From Shewanella insulae (lineage in GTDB: Bacteria; Pseudomonadota; Gammaproteobacteria; Enterobacterales; Shewanellaceae): a stretch of DNA of 57,881 nt. The notes below the pieces were generated by a model that worked only from the letters and a program-made list of their open reading frames with translations, searched no databases and had not been told where the DNA came from. How positions within the stretch are numbered: the stretch's first letter is position 1; every line of letters begins with the position of its first letter. The stretch lies in the NCBI RefSeq assembly GCF_009831655.1, contig NZ_WRPA01000024.1, forward strand, positions 1 to 57,881. Direction: 5' to 3'. Both the position numbers and the translations under genes were made by a program. Below, one piece after another: positions 43,469-52,639 of this stretch.

Positions 43469-44620
43469 TTATAGCTTGGCGTCTGCGCGTAGCGCCTCTG
43501 CCTTGTCGGTGCGCTCCCAAGGGAACTCGTTACGACCGAAGTGACCGTAAGCCGCGGTCGACTTATAGATAGGACGGGCAAGGTCGAGCATCTCGGTCAG
43601 GCCATATGGGCGCAGATCGAAGTGTTGACGTACCAGAGCGATCAGGACTTCTTCAGAGACCTTGCCTGTGCCGAAGGTTTCGACGCTGATAGAGGTTGGC
43701 TCGGCCACACCGATAGCGTAAGACACCTGAATCTCACAGCGATCCGCCAGGCCGGCAGCCACTATGTTCTTCGCCACATAACGGGCCGCATAGGCCGCGC
43801 TGCGGTCAACTTTAGATGGGTCCTTGCCCGAGAAGGCGCCGCCGCCGTGACGAGCCATGCCGCCGTAGGTGTCGACGATGATCTTACGACCCGTCAGACC
43901 ACAGTCGCCCATAGGGCCACCGATAACGAAACGACCGGTTGGGTTGATGAAGAACTTGGTGTCCTTGTTCAACCATTGCTCAGGCAGTACTGGCTTGATG
44001 ATGGTTTCCATCACGCCTTCGATCAGATCAGACTGGCTGACGCTGTCGCAGTGCTGGGTAGAAAGTACCACGGCGTCGATACCGACGATCTTGTTGTCTT
44101 CGTAGGCGAAGGTGACCTGGCTCTTGGCATCTGGACGTAACCAAGGCAAAGTCTTGTCTTTACGCACTTCGGATTGACGCTTCACCAATGCGTGGGCATA
44201 GGTGATAGGCGCTGGCATGAGTACGTCGGTTTCGTTGCTCGCATAACCGAACATCAGGCCCTGGTCGCCGGCGCCTTGTTCTTTAGGATCGGCGCGATCG
44301 ACACCCTGGTTGATGTCTGGAGACTGCTTACCAATGGCGTTGAGTACCGCGCAAGAGTCGGCATCGAAGCCCATGTCTGAGTGGGTGTAGCCGATCTCGC
44401 GAACCGTCTTACGGGTTAGCTCTTCAATATCGACCCATGCAGAAGTGGTCACCTCACCACCTACCATCACCATGCCGGTTTTGACGTAAGTTTCGCACGC
44501 TACACGTGCCTTAGGATCTTGCTCTAAGATCGCGTCGAGTACCGCATCAGAAATTTGATCGGCGATTTTATCTGGATGACCTTCTGAGACCGACTCAGAG
44601 GTAAACAAGTGCTTTGCCAT
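43469..44620 (-). CDS. metK: S-adenosylmethionine synthetase
   Basis: Makes S-adenosylmethionine from methionine and ATP. Starts AKHLFTSESVSEGHPDKIADQISDAVLD; GAGDQGLMFGYA and GGGAFSGKDPSKVDRSAAY are signature motifs. 383 residues against 384 in E. coli. MetJ boxes lie upstream. Together with metH it closes the methionine cycle represented in this window. Confidence 0.98.
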   Translation of the reverse strand: MAKHLFTSESVSEGHPDKIADQISDAVLDAILEQDPKARVACETYVKTGMVMVGGEVTTSAWVDIEELTRKTVREIGYTHSDMGFDADSCAVLNAIGKQSPDINQGVDRADPKEQGAGDQGLMFGYASNETDVLMPAPITYAHALVKRQSEVRKDKTLPWLRPDAKSQVTFAYEDNKIVGIDAVVLSTQHCDSVSQSDLIEGVMETIIKPVLPEQWLNKDTKFFINPTGRFVIGGPMGDCGLTGRKIIVDTYGGMARHGGGAFSGKDPSKVDRSAAYAARYVAKNIVAAGLADRCEIQVSYAIGVAEPTSISVETFGTGKVSEEVLIALVRQHFDLRPYGLTEMLDLARPIYKSTAAYGHFGRNEFPWERTDKAEALRADAKL

Positions 44621-44650
44621 AATGGAAAAATCTCGTCTTTAAAACAATTC

Positions 44651-44682
44651 GAATGTGTAGAAGTATCTACATCTAGACGGCC
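44651..44682. promoter_or_regulatory. MetJ operator array for metK
   Basis: Four adjacent 8-bp boxes gaatgtgt, agaagtat, ctacatct, agacggcc match AGACGTCT at 4, 6, 5 and 6 of 8 positions. They begin 31 bases upstream of the metK start. A minus-strand TAAAAT -10-like hexamer lies just to the right of the boxes. Confidence 0.7.
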
Positions 44683-44798
44683 ATTTTAGTGGAAATCAGA
44701 TTGGATGACACCCTTTTCGATGAAAATTGTGGAGTAAAACCGGGTATTAATTCTAATGGGTCGGATAAATTTAAATAAAAGTTAATCTTAACCTGTTG

Positions 44799-44828
44799 TT
44801 ATTGTGTGGCTTTTGTTTGTGTTATAAC
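44799..44828 (+). promoter_or_regulatory. Candidate sigma-70 promoter for tkt
   Basis: TTATTG (44799-44804), an 18-base spacer and TATAAC (44823-44828). The leader to tkt would be about 290 bases. The rest of the 44621-45121 gap contains the MetJ array and a 13-bp tandem repeat; I see no RNA gene I can name. Confidence 0.4.
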
Positions 44829-45068
44829 GCGTCGGTTTTTTATCACCAATAGCTCGCTTGGGTCTGACTTACCAAGTTAGAAACGAGCCAGGCCTGCTTG
44901 GGTTAGCCTGATGAGTGCAAATTCTGGCCATGGTGAGGCGAGGAGCCGAGGTTTCGCGCGGGGTGGCTGATGACAATTTTTTCGCGCCTAGATAGATTTA
45001 ATCTAAGCCAAAAGGCGAATTTTATTTGCGTCCCTCCCGCGAGTAGGGGAAAATATGCCCTCATTGTT

Positions 45069-45094
45069 GCCCGCAAAATCGGCCCGCAAAATCC
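45069..45094 (+). repeat. 13-bp tandem repeat in the tkt leader
   Basis: gcccgcaaaatcg (45069-45081) and gcccgcaaaatcc (45082-45094), close to the tkt ribosome site (aggagaga). Confidence 0.8.
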
Positions 45095-45121
45095 CCAACA
45101 TTCAAATCAGCAGGAGAGAGC

Positions 45122-47116
45122 ATGTCATCTCGTAAAGAACTCGCAAACGCTATCCGTGTGTTAAGTATGGATGCCGTTCAGAAAGCCAACTCTGGTCACC
45201 CAGGTGCGCCATTGGGTATGGCGGATATCGCCGAAGTGTTGTGGAATGATTTCCTGAAGCACAATCCGAACAACCCAGAGTGGGTCGACCGCGACCGTTT
45301 TATCCTTTCAAACGGCCACGGCTCAATGCTGATTTACTCTCTGCTTCACCTGACGGGTTATGCATTGCCGATGGATGAGTTGAAGAACTTCCGTCAGCTG
45401 CACTCTAAGACGCCGGGTCACCCAGAGTACGGTTACACTCCAGGCGTTGAAACCACTACTGGCCCACTGGGCGCGGGCATCAGCAACGCCGTAGGCATGG
45501 CAATTGCCGAGAAGACACTGGCGGCGCAATTTAACCGTCCTGGCCACGATATCGTTGACCACTACACCTACTGCTTCCTAGGCGACGGCTGTCTGATGGA
45601 AGGTATCTCTCATGAGGCCTGTTCTCTGGCGGGTACTCTAGGCCTTGGTAAGCTGATTGCCTTCTGGGATGACAACGGCATCTCTATCGATGGCCACGTC
45701 GAAGGTTGGTTCACCGACGATACCGCCAAGCGTTTCGAATCTTACGGCTGGCATGTGATTGCCGGTGTCGATGGCCACGACAGCGATGCTATTCGCAAAG
45801 CGATCGAAGAAGCCAAGTCAGTCACCGACAAGCCAACCATGATCTGCTGCAAGACCATTATCGGCTTCGGTTCTCCAAACAAGTCTGGCAGCCACGACTG
45901 TCACGGCGCGCCACTGGGCGATGCCGAAATCGCTGCGGCACGTGAATTCCTGGGTTGGGAGCACGGACCATTCGAGATCCCATCAGAGGTTTACGCCGGT
46001 TGGGACGCCAAAGAAGTGGGCGCGGCTAACGAATCTAGCTGGAACGAGAAGCTTGCAGCCTATGAAGCCGCTCACCCAGAGCTGGCGGCGGAATATAAGC
46101 GCCGCGTGATCACTGGCGAACTGCCAGCCGATTTCGAAGAGAAGGCGCAGGCCTTCATCAAAGAGTGTCAAGAGAAAGGCGAGAACATCGCCAGCCGTAA
46201 GGCATCACAAAATGCCATCGGTGCCTTCGGTGCCATGTTGCCAGAACTGCTTGGCGGCTCGGCTGACCTAGCCGGTTCTAACCTGACCCTATGGTCTGGT
46301 TCTAAGGGCATCCAGGAAGATCCAGCCGGTAACTACATCTACTACGGTGTGCGCGAATTCGGCATGAGCGGCATCATGAATGGTGTGTCACTGCACGGTG
46401 GTTTCATCAACTACGGCGCGACCTTCATGATGTTCATGGAATACGCCCGTAACGCGGTACGTATGTCTGCACTGATGGGCATTCAAAATATCTTCGTTTA
46501 CACCCACGACTCTATCGGTCAAGGTGAAGATGGCCCGACTCACCAACCGGTTGAGCAGCTGGCTAACCTGCGCATGACACCAAACATGATGGTATGGCGT
46601 CCATGTGATGCGGCGGAAACTGCCGTGGCATGGAAGATGGCTATCGAGCGTCGTCAGGCTCCGACTTCACTGGTATTCAGCCGTCAGGGTCTGCCTGCAC
46701 AGCCTCGCAGCGAGGAGCAACTGGCTAACATCGCCAAGGGTGCTTATGTGTTGCAAGATTGCGCCGGTACGCCAGATCTTATCCTGATCGCTACCGGTAG
46801 CGAGGTGCAGCTGGCACTGGATTCTGCTAAGGCGCTGACCGAGCAGGGTAAGGCGGTACGCGTGGTGTCTATGCCATCTACCGACGTGTTCGACGCGCAA
46901 GACGCCGACTACAAAGAGTCTGTACTGCCTAGAGCCGTCACCAAGCGTGTGGCTATCGAAGCGGCTCACGTCGACTACTGGCACAAGTATGTCGGTTTCG
47001 ACGGTGCTGTCGTTGGCATGACCACCTTCGGTGAGTCTGCTCCAGGCGGCGCGCTGATGAAGCACTTCGGCTTCACCGTTGAGAATGTGGTTGCTAAGGC
47101 AAGCGCCATTCTCTAG
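45122..47116 (+). CDS. tkt: Transketolase
   Basis: Thiamine-diphosphate enzyme of the pentose phosphate pathway. NSGHPGAPLGMADIAEVLW at the start, FLGDGCLMEGISHEA around the cofactor, and THDSIGQGEDGPTHQPVEQ in the middle are diagnostic. 664 residues, as in E. coli TktA (663). It heads tkt-epd-pgk-fba; epd uses a related sugar phosphate (erythrose 4-phosphate), a transketolase product. Confidence 0.97.
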   Translation: MSSRKELANAIRVLSMDAVQKANSGHPGAPLGMADIAEVLWNDFLKHNPNNPEWVDRDRFILSNGHGSMLIYSLLHLTGYALPMDELKNFRQLHSKTPGHPEYGYTPGVETTTGPLGAGISNAVGMAIAEKTLAAQFNRPGHDIVDHYTYCFLGDGCLMEGISHEACSLAGTLGLGKLIAFWDDNGISIDGHVEGWFTDDTAKRFESYGWHVIAGVDGHDSDAIRKAIEEAKSVTDKPTMICCKTIIGFGSPNKSGSHDCHGAPLGDAEIAAAREFLGWEHGPFEIPSEVYAGWDAKEVGAANESSWNEKLAAYEAAHPELAAEYKRRVITGELPADFEEKAQAFIKECQEKGENIASRKASQNAIGAFGAMLPELLGGSADLAGSNLTLWSGSKGIQEDPAGNYIYYGVREFGMSGIMNGVSLHGGFINYGATFMMFMEYARNAVRMSALMGIQNIFVYTHDSIGQGEDGPTHQPVEQLANLRMTPNMMVWRPCDAAETAVAWKMAIERRQAPTSLVFSRQGLPAQPRSEEQLANIAKGAYVLQDCAGTPDLILIATGSEVQLALDSAKALTEQGKAVRVVSMPSTDVFDAQDADYKESVLPRAVTKRVAIEAAHVDYWHKYVGFDGAVVGMTTFGESAPGGALMKHFGFTVENVVAKASAIL

Positions 47117-47135
47117 GGCCTAGTGCCTGCAAAAG

Positions 47136-47162
47136 GGCATAGGTCAAGGTTTGACCTATGCC
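47136..47162 (+). other. Intercistronic hairpin tkt-epd
   Basis: A perfect 12-bp stem ggcataggtcaa/ttgacctatgcc with a 3-base loop and no T-run. It may stabilise the upstream message or reduce read-through. 47163-47248 holds little else. Confidence 0.7.
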
Positions 47163-47248
47163 ATGATGACTCGGCTTATCGATAACGATAGGCCGTTGTC
47201 GCATCAAGAAAGCCTATCTCAGGACGGTGTTAGGAGTAGAAGCACTTA

Positions 47249-48265
47249 ATGATTAAAGTTGCTATTAATGGTTATGGCCGGATCGGCCGCTCGATTCTTC
47301 GTGCTCTCTATGAGTCAGGCAAGCGGGATCAGATCCAGATTGTCGCCATTAATGAACTCGCCAACCCCGAAGCCATGCTTCATCTGACCCAATACGATAC
47401 CACCCATGGTCGTTTTCAGTCTCCCGCGTCACTCGACGCCAATGTGATGACCATAGGGGATGACCGTATCCAATTGCTCCATGAGGCCGATGCCGATAAA
47501 CTGCCCTGGCAATCACTGGATATCGATATCGTGTTCGAGGCCACGGGTGCTCTCATCGACCGCCAGGCCTGTGAGGCCCACATCAGGGCGGGCGCCAAAC
47601 AGGTGCTGATAAGCCATCCCTCATCCGGTGACGTGGACGCCACCATAGTCTATGGCGTGAATCATCAAGATCTCAAGGCGGAGCATCAGGTGGTCTCCAA
47701 CGCCTCCTGCACCACCAACTGCCTGGTGCCCATTATCCAGGTGCTCGACCGCGCCTTTAAGGTGCGCAGCGGCGCCATCACCACCATCCACTCGGCGATG
47801 AACGATCAGCAGGTGATCGATGCCTATCATGACGACCTTAGACGCACCCGTGCGGCGGGGCAGTCGATTATTCCTGTGGATACCAAGCTGGCCAGAGGGA
47901 TCGAGCGGATCCTGCCGGAGATGAAGGATAAGTTCGAGGCGATATCTGTGCGCGTGCCGACAATTAACGTGACTGCAATTGACTTATCGGTCACCTTAGA
48001 TAAACGTGTCGATATCGATACAGTGAACCAGGTATTATCTCAGGCGGCAAATGGCTCATACCAAGGGGTTGTAGGCTATACTAATGCGCCATTGGTATCG
48101 TGCGATTTTAACCATGATCCCAGATCCAGCATAGTCGATGGTACCCAGACCCGGGTGAGCGACGGCCATCTGGTGAAATTGCTCTTGTGGTGTGACAACG
48201 AGTGGGGCTTTGCCAACCGTATGTTGGACACCAGTTTAGAGATGATAAAGGCCGTAAGAGCCTGA
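47249..48265 (+). CDS. epd: D-erythrose 4-phosphate dehydrogenase
   Basis: GAPDH homologue that oxidises erythrose 4-phosphate for pyridoxal phosphate synthesis. N-terminal NAD site INGYGRIGRSILRAL, active C154 in SNASCTTNCLVP, and the C-terminal CDNEWGFANRMLD. Epd and not GapA is chosen from the tkt-epd-pgk-fba order, as in E. coli (epd-pgk-fbaA), and from PASLD/ELANPEAM segments typical of Epd. 338 residues. Confidence 0.93.
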   Translation: MIKVAINGYGRIGRSILRALYESGKRDQIQIVAINELANPEAMLHLTQYDTTHGRFQSPASLDANVMTIGDDRIQLLHEADADKLPWQSLDIDIVFEATGALIDRQACEAHIRAGAKQVLISHPSSGDVDATIVYGVNHQDLKAEHQVVSNASCTTNCLVPIIQVLDRAFKVRSGAITTIHSAMNDQQVIDAYHDDLRRTRAAGQSIIPVDTKLARGIERILPEMKDKFEAISVRVPTINVTAIDLSVTLDKRVDIDTVNQVLSQAANGSYQGVVGYTNAPLVSCDFNHDPRSSIVDGTQTRVSDGHLVKLLLWCDNEWGFANRMLDTSLEMIKAVRA

Positions 48266-48366
48266 TTGTAAAGATTTAAACCTATGGCCGGTGAAGCGTC
48301 CCGGCGGTGGGTAACCCAGTTTTGCTTTAACTTTTACTTTTAACTTTAAACTTAAGGAAACGTGAA

Positions 48367-49542
48367 ATGGCGATTATCAATATGTCAGCGTTAGATCTTC
48401 AGGGCAAGCGTGTGCTTATCCGTGAAGACCTCAATGTCCCGGTAAGCGACGGTGTGGTCACCAGCGATGCGCGTCTGCGCGCCTCTCTGCCAACCATCAA
48501 GCTGGCGCTGGAGAAAGGCGCGGCCGTGATGGTGATGTCTCACCTGGGTCGTCCGACCGAAGGCGAGTACAACAGCGAGTTCTCACTGCAGCCAGTTGTG
48601 GATTACCTGGACAAGGCGCTGGATTGCCCGGTACGTCTGGCCAAAGACTACCTGGACGGCGTAGAAGCCAATGTCGGTGAAGTCGTGGTGTTCGAAAACG
48701 TGCGCTTCAACGTGGGCGAGAAGAAGAACGACGAGGCGCTGGCTAAGAAGCTGGCAGCCCTGTGTGACGTCTATGTGATGGATGCCTTCGGCACCGCACA
48801 CCGTGCTCAGGCATCGACTCACGGCGTAGGCCTGTATGCCCTTGTGGCCTGCGCCGGTCCACTGCTTGCCGGTGAGCTGGAAGCCCTGGGTAAGGCGATG
48901 GATAACCCTGCGCGTCCGCTGGTGGCTATCGTCGGTGGCTCTAAGGTTTCAACCAAGCTGACCGTACTCGAGAGCCTCTCTGGCATTGTCGATCAGCTGG
49001 TAGTCGGTGGCGGTATCGCCAACACCTTCATCGCCGCTGCCGGTCACAACGTGGGTAAGTCACTCTATGAAGCTGACCTTATCGACGAAGCCAAGCGTCT
49101 GGTGGCTAACGCCCAGAGCCGTGGCGGTGACATCCCTGTACCGACGGATGTGGTTGTGGCGGGTGAGTTCAGCCCAACGGCGAGTGCGACCCTCAAGGCG
49201 GTCGATCAGGTGGCGGATGAAGATATGATCTTCGACATCGGCCCAGATAGTGCCGAGGCGCTGGCAGAGATCCTCAAGAACGCCGGCACCATAGTCTGGA
49301 ACGGCCCGGTAGGCGTGTTCGAGTTCGACCAGTTCGGTGAAGGCACCAAGCGTATCGCCCAGGCGATCGCCGACTCTTCAGCCTTCTCTATTGCGGGCGG
49401 TGGTGACACCCTGGCGGCGGTCGACAAGTACGACATCGCCGATAAGGTCTCTTACATCTCTACCGGCGGTGGCGCCTTCCTGGAGTTCCTGGAAGGTAAG
49501 GAACTGCCTGCTGTGGCTATGCTGGAAAGCCGTGGCGAATAA
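48367..49542 (+). CDS. pgk: Phosphoglycerate kinase
   Basis: Glycolytic kinase. Starts SALDLQGKRVLIREDLNVPV; SHLGRPTEGEY, FENVRFNVGEKKND and GGGDTLAAVDKY are typical. 391 residues. It follows epd with a 101-base gap and precedes fba. Confidence 0.97.
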   Translation: MAIINMSALDLQGKRVLIREDLNVPVSDGVVTSDARLRASLPTIKLALEKGAAVMVMSHLGRPTEGEYNSEFSLQPVVDYLDKALDCPVRLAKDYLDGVEANVGEVVVFENVRFNVGEKKNDEALAKKLAALCDVYVMDAFGTAHRAQASTHGVGLYALVACAGPLLAGELEALGKAMDNPARPLVAIVGGSKVSTKLTVLESLSGIVDQLVVGGGIANTFIAAAGHNVGKSLYEADLIDEAKRLVANAQSRGGDIPVPTDVVVAGEFSPTASATLKAVDQVADEDMIFDIGPDSAEALAEILKNAGTIVWNGPVGVFEFDQFGEGTKRIAQAIADSSAFSIAGGGDTLAAVDKYDIADKVSYISTGGGAFLEFLEGKELPAVAMLESRGE

Positions 49543-49574
49543 GTAAAACGCATAATTAATATTATAAGAAACCG

Positions 49575-49677
49575 CCGACGGTTAGGGCGCACTGGAAGCA
49601 TGCTCTAACTGTCGGTATCAAAATCTGTCCAAACGATAGTGACCTCGGTGGTTAAACGGGCATAGCCCGATGCCACC
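49575..49677 (+). other. Two hairpins in the pgk-fba gap
   Basis: ccgacggttag/ctaactgtcgg (49575-49585 with 49605-49615, one G-T pair) and ggtgg/ccacc (49647-49651 with 49673-49677) around cggg/cccg. No T-run follows; they may regulate fba relative to pgk. Confidence 0.55.
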
Positions 49678-49695
49678 CTATTATTGGAGTTAAAA

Positions 49696-50760
49696 ATGGC
49701 CTTAATTTCCCTACGTCAAATGCTAGACCATGCCGCAGAGCACGGATACGGCGTTCCCGCGTTCAACGTTAACAACCTGGAGCAGATGCGCGCCATCATG
49801 CAGGCGGCTGAAGCCACAGATAGCCCGGTTATCGTCCAGGCATCAGCCGGTGCACGTAAGTACGCTCGTCCTCAGTTCCTTAAGTATCTGATGGCGGCGG
49901 CGCTCGAGCAGTACCCAGATATCCCAGTGTGTATTCACCAGGATCACGGTACTCATCCTGACGTGTGTCAGCGTTCTATCCAGCTGGGTATGTCTTCTGT
50001 GATGATGGACGGCTCACTGATGGCCGACGGTAAGACACCGGCTACATACGAGTACAACGTAGACGTAACCCGTAAGACGGTAGCCTTCGCCCACGCCTGT
50101 GGTGTGTCGGTAGAGGGTGAAATCGGCTGTCTGGGTAGCCTGGAAACTGGCCAAGCCGGTGAAGAAGATGGTGTTGGCGCCGAAGGTATCCTGAGCGAAG
50201 AGCAGCTACTGACCACGCCGGAAGAGGCGGCGCGTTTCGTGGCCGACACTCATGTGGATGCCCTGGCAATCGCTATCGGTACCAGCCATGGTGCCTACAA
50301 GTTTAGCCGTAAGCCTACCGGCGACGTGCTGCGTATCGACCGTATCAAGGAGATCCACGCGCGTATCCCTAACACTCACCTAGTGATGCACGGTTCTTCT
50401 TCTGTGCCACAGGAGTGGTTGGAAGTGATCAACCAGTATGGCGGCGCCATCCCTGAAACTTATGGTGTGCCACTGGAAGAGATCGTCGAAGGCATCAAGC
50501 ACGGCGTGCGTAAGGTGAACATCGACACCGACCTGCGTCTGGCCTCTACCGGTGCGGTACGTAAGTTCCTGGCGGAGAACCCAAGCGAGTTCGACCCGCG
50601 TAAATTCCTGAAGGCCTCTATGGAAGCGATGGCAGACATCTGTACCGTTCGCTACGAAGCCTTCGGTGCGGCGGGCATGGGCTCTAAGATCAAGCCTAAG
50701 TCACTGCAAGCCATGTATAAGGCATATCAGTCTGGCGAGTTAGATCCACAAGTGAACTAA
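49696..50760 (+). CDS. fba: Class II fructose-bisphosphate aldolase
   Basis: 354 residues from the ATG at 49696 (GGAG seven bases upstream); a TTG at 49684 is not needed. Zinc ligands in CIHQDHGTHPDVC and HVDALAIAIGTSHGAY, with LVMHGSSSVP. VPAFNVNNLEQMRAIMQAA and the sequence overall fit the Calvin-cycle subtype. Last gene of the cluster. Confidence 0.95.
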   Translation: MALISLRQMLDHAAEHGYGVPAFNVNNLEQMRAIMQAAEATDSPVIVQASAGARKYARPQFLKYLMAAALEQYPDIPVCIHQDHGTHPDVCQRSIQLGMSSVMMDGSLMADGKTPATYEYNVDVTRKTVAFAHACGVSVEGEIGCLGSLETGQAGEEDGVGAEGILSEEQLLTTPEEAARFVADTHVDALAIAIGTSHGAYKFSRKPTGDVLRIDRIKEIHARIPNTHLVMHGSSSVPQEWLEVINQYGGAIPETYGVPLEEIVEGIKHGVRKVNIDTDLRLASTGAVRKFLAENPSEFDPRKFLKASMEAMADICTVRYEAFGAAGMGSKIKPKSLQAMYKAYQSGELDPQVN

Positions 50761-50776
50761 TTCGGTCTGACGACTC

Positions 50777-50811
50777 GATATGAAAGCTTGATATAAAAGC
50801 TTGATATAAAA
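50777..50811 (+). repeat. 13-bp tandem repeat downstream of fba
   Basis: gatatgaaagctt (50777-50789), gatataaaagctt (50790-50802) and a partial gatataaaa (50803-50811), just before the terminator. Confidence 0.75.
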
Positions 50812-50816
50812 TAGAG

Positions 50817-50841
50817 GCCCGCCAATTTGGCGGGCTTTTTT
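50817..50841 (+). terminator. Terminator of the fba cluster
   Basis: Stem gcccgcc/ggcgggc with aattt loop and a run of six T's. Confidence 0.93.
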
Positions 50842-50998
50842 ATGGCAAAAACGCCACAAAGAGTAAGGACTAACTCTCGCCCCTAGGTGAGCCCCTAGCT
50901 CAAGATGCTGGAAAGGCAAGTGTAATTTTCATTTCTGTGCGCCGAATGATACTATTGCGCCAATTTTTAAGGGACTTAGATAAATAGGTAAATAGACA

Positions 50999-51739
50999 AT
51001 GAAAAAATTGCTGACGGCTACGGCCATCCTGATGGCGGCCCCTTTTGCAGCGCATGCGGGCGCCGATTTCGTTAAGGGTGACAGAACCTTTGCCGCCGAC
51101 GCCGAACTGGGTGCGACGGTTACCACAGGTAACACAGAGACGACCTCACTCAAGGGCCGTCTGGACATGAAGCATGAGCTGGGCAACTGGGAAAACCAGT
51201 ACCTGTTAGAAGCCCTCTACAAAGAGGACAGCGGCGAGGAGACGGGTAAGCGCTACTACGGCCTGGTTCAGGGGAACTACAAGTTCAGCGACGTGAACTA
51301 TATGTTTGCCAACGCCAACCATGAGATAGACCCTTTTACCGGTTTCGATTCTAAGTCGACGGTTTCTGCCGGTTATGGTCACAAGTTTGTCGATACCGAG
51401 AAGACCACCTTCGCCGTCGAAGTCGGTCCGGGTTACCAATACAAGCGCCTGGACGATGAGAGCGCCGCCGAAGCGGGTTACGACACAGAAGATAGCTGGG
51501 TTGCTCACGGCGTGATGAACTTCGAGACGGAGATCACCGACAACTCTAAGTTTAAGCAGCTGTTTGTGGCCGATTATGGTGAGAGCCTGGAAGGCCGTTC
51601 TGAGACTTCTATTACCGCGAATATTGTTGGCGCCCTGGCGATGAAGTTTGCCGTTATCGTGCGTTACAACAGCGAGCCGCTGGACGATAAGAAGAGCACA
51701 GATACCGAAACCAACATGACCCTATTGTACTCTTTCTAA
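50999..51739 (+). CDS. DUF481 outer-membrane beta-barrel protein
   Basis: 246 residues. Signal peptide KKLLTATAILMAAPFAAHA, then alternating strands (TTGNTETTSLKGRLDMKHE, GAEV-type barrel repeats) ending in TETNMTLLYSF with a terminal phenylalanine, as outer-membrane barrels do. Members include YdiY of E. coli. Function not known. Confidence 0.87.
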   Translation: MKKLLTATAILMAAPFAAHAGADFVKGDRTFAADAELGATVTTGNTETTSLKGRLDMKHELGNWENQYLLEALYKEDSGEETGKRYYGLVQGNYKFSDVNYMFANANHEIDPFTGFDSKSTVSAGYGHKFVDTEKTTFAVEVGPGYQYKRLDDESAAEAGYDTEDSWVAHGVMNFETEITDNSKFKQLFVADYGESLEGRSETSITANIVGALAMKFAVIVRYNSEPLDDKKSTDTETNMTLLYSF

Positions 51740-51760
51740 TCGGGTTTTATCGGGTTCAAG

Positions 51761-51787
51761 AGACGCCTTTCGGGGCGTCTTTTTTTT
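51761..51787 (+). terminator. Terminator of the DUF481 gene
   Basis: Stem agacgcc/ggcgtct with tttcgg loop and an eight to nine base T-run. Confidence 0.93.
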
Positions 51788-51921
51788 GCCTGCAAGTTAG
51801 TCTGAAATCAGGCTGAAATTAAGCCTAACCGAGCTTAAGTCTGTATCTGGATGTATCATAATTATTCAGATAATTTAATGGGTTATGTGCTGATCGTCAC
51901 GAAAGTTGCCCGGTTAAAATG

Positions 51922-51990
51922 TCACACTAATAGGTAGACGATGGCCAGATTCGGCATCGCGATTTTTGTGTTATTACCCCTTTAGTGTGA
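51922..51990 (+). promoter_or_regulatory. Distant inverted repeat before the winged-helix gene
   Basis: TCACACTAA (51922-51930) and TTAGTGTGA (51982-51990) are perfect complements 51 bases apart, the second ending seven bases before the start codon. They could be a pair of operator half-sites, an autoregulatory site or a leader hairpin covering the ribosome site. Confidence 0.5.
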
Positions 51991-51997
51991 GACTCCT

Positions 51998-52453
51998 ATG
52001 CAGATAGGTTGCTGTTGGTTTGAACCGTCCCAGTCGACTCTGTCGAATCAGGACAATGACACCAGCTGGCGAATGCCTGGTGCGGAGTTTGCCGTGCTTA
52101 AATTATTGACCGAGCGTCGTGGACAGGTGATGTCCAATGCCGATCTGTTGGCCTGTCTTCCCGAGGATGAGGCCAATATGGCGCGTCTGGTACAGGCGGT
52201 GGACCGCATTCGCTTCTTTCTGGGCAACCCGTCGGGCAAGCTATTGGAGTCGGTGGGCGATCAAGGGTACATACTGCATACCAAGTTTTCGCCCCGCCGC
52301 GAGTTGCTGGGTAACGGCCCCGCACGCCGCATGACCAAGCAGCAATATATCTTGCTGATCTCTCAGCTATTGCTGCTGTTTCTGCTCATCTATTCGGTAT
52401 TTGAGCCCTCCAACTATCTGCCTTCGCTGGCCGAGTTGCTCGGCGAGCAATAA
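51998..52453 (+). CDS. ToxR-like winged helix with C-terminal membrane anchor
   Basis: 151 residues. About 1-95 form an OmpR-type winged helix (FAVLKLLTERRGQVMSNADLL; LVQAVDRIRFFLG; LESVGDQGYIL), then one membrane helix (about 116-134) and about 17 outside residues. Similar N-terminus to the gene at 54456. Such proteins activate genes directly from the membrane. Targets unknown; the adjacent lipoprotein/cytochrome genes are candidates. Confidence 0.8.
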   Translation: MQIGCCWFEPSQSTLSNQDNDTSWRMPGAEFAVLKLLTERRGQVMSNADLLACLPEDEANMARLVQAVDRIRFFLGNPSGKLLESVGDQGYILHTKFSPRRELLGNGPARRMTKQQYILLISQLLLLFLLIYSVFEPSNYLPSLAELLGEQ

Positions 52454-52590
52454 TCTCCTCCTGATCTCTGGCTAGGCTGACCCATGCCCATGCTTAGGCT
52501 CACGTTCATATTCATACCTATACTCATGAGCATGTTTAGTTTGCATACCTAGTCTCAGCCTTGGCCGACACGGGATGCTTTCTAAGACAT

Positions 52591-52622
52591 AAAAAAAGGG
52601 CCACACGCCAGGCGGTGACCCT
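52591..52622 (-). terminator. Terminator of the lipoprotein/cytochrome pair
   Basis: An imperfect stem (agggccac with gtgaccct, one mismatch) is followed on the minus strand by a run of seven U's. It fits the end of the leftward genes at 52640 and 53176. Confidence 0.8.
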
Positions 52623-52639
52623 CAAAGTGGTGCAGTGGG

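Noticed and set aside
44970..45164. Small open frame before and into tkt
   Set aside because: Overlaps the tkt start in another frame and has no separate ribosome site or motif.
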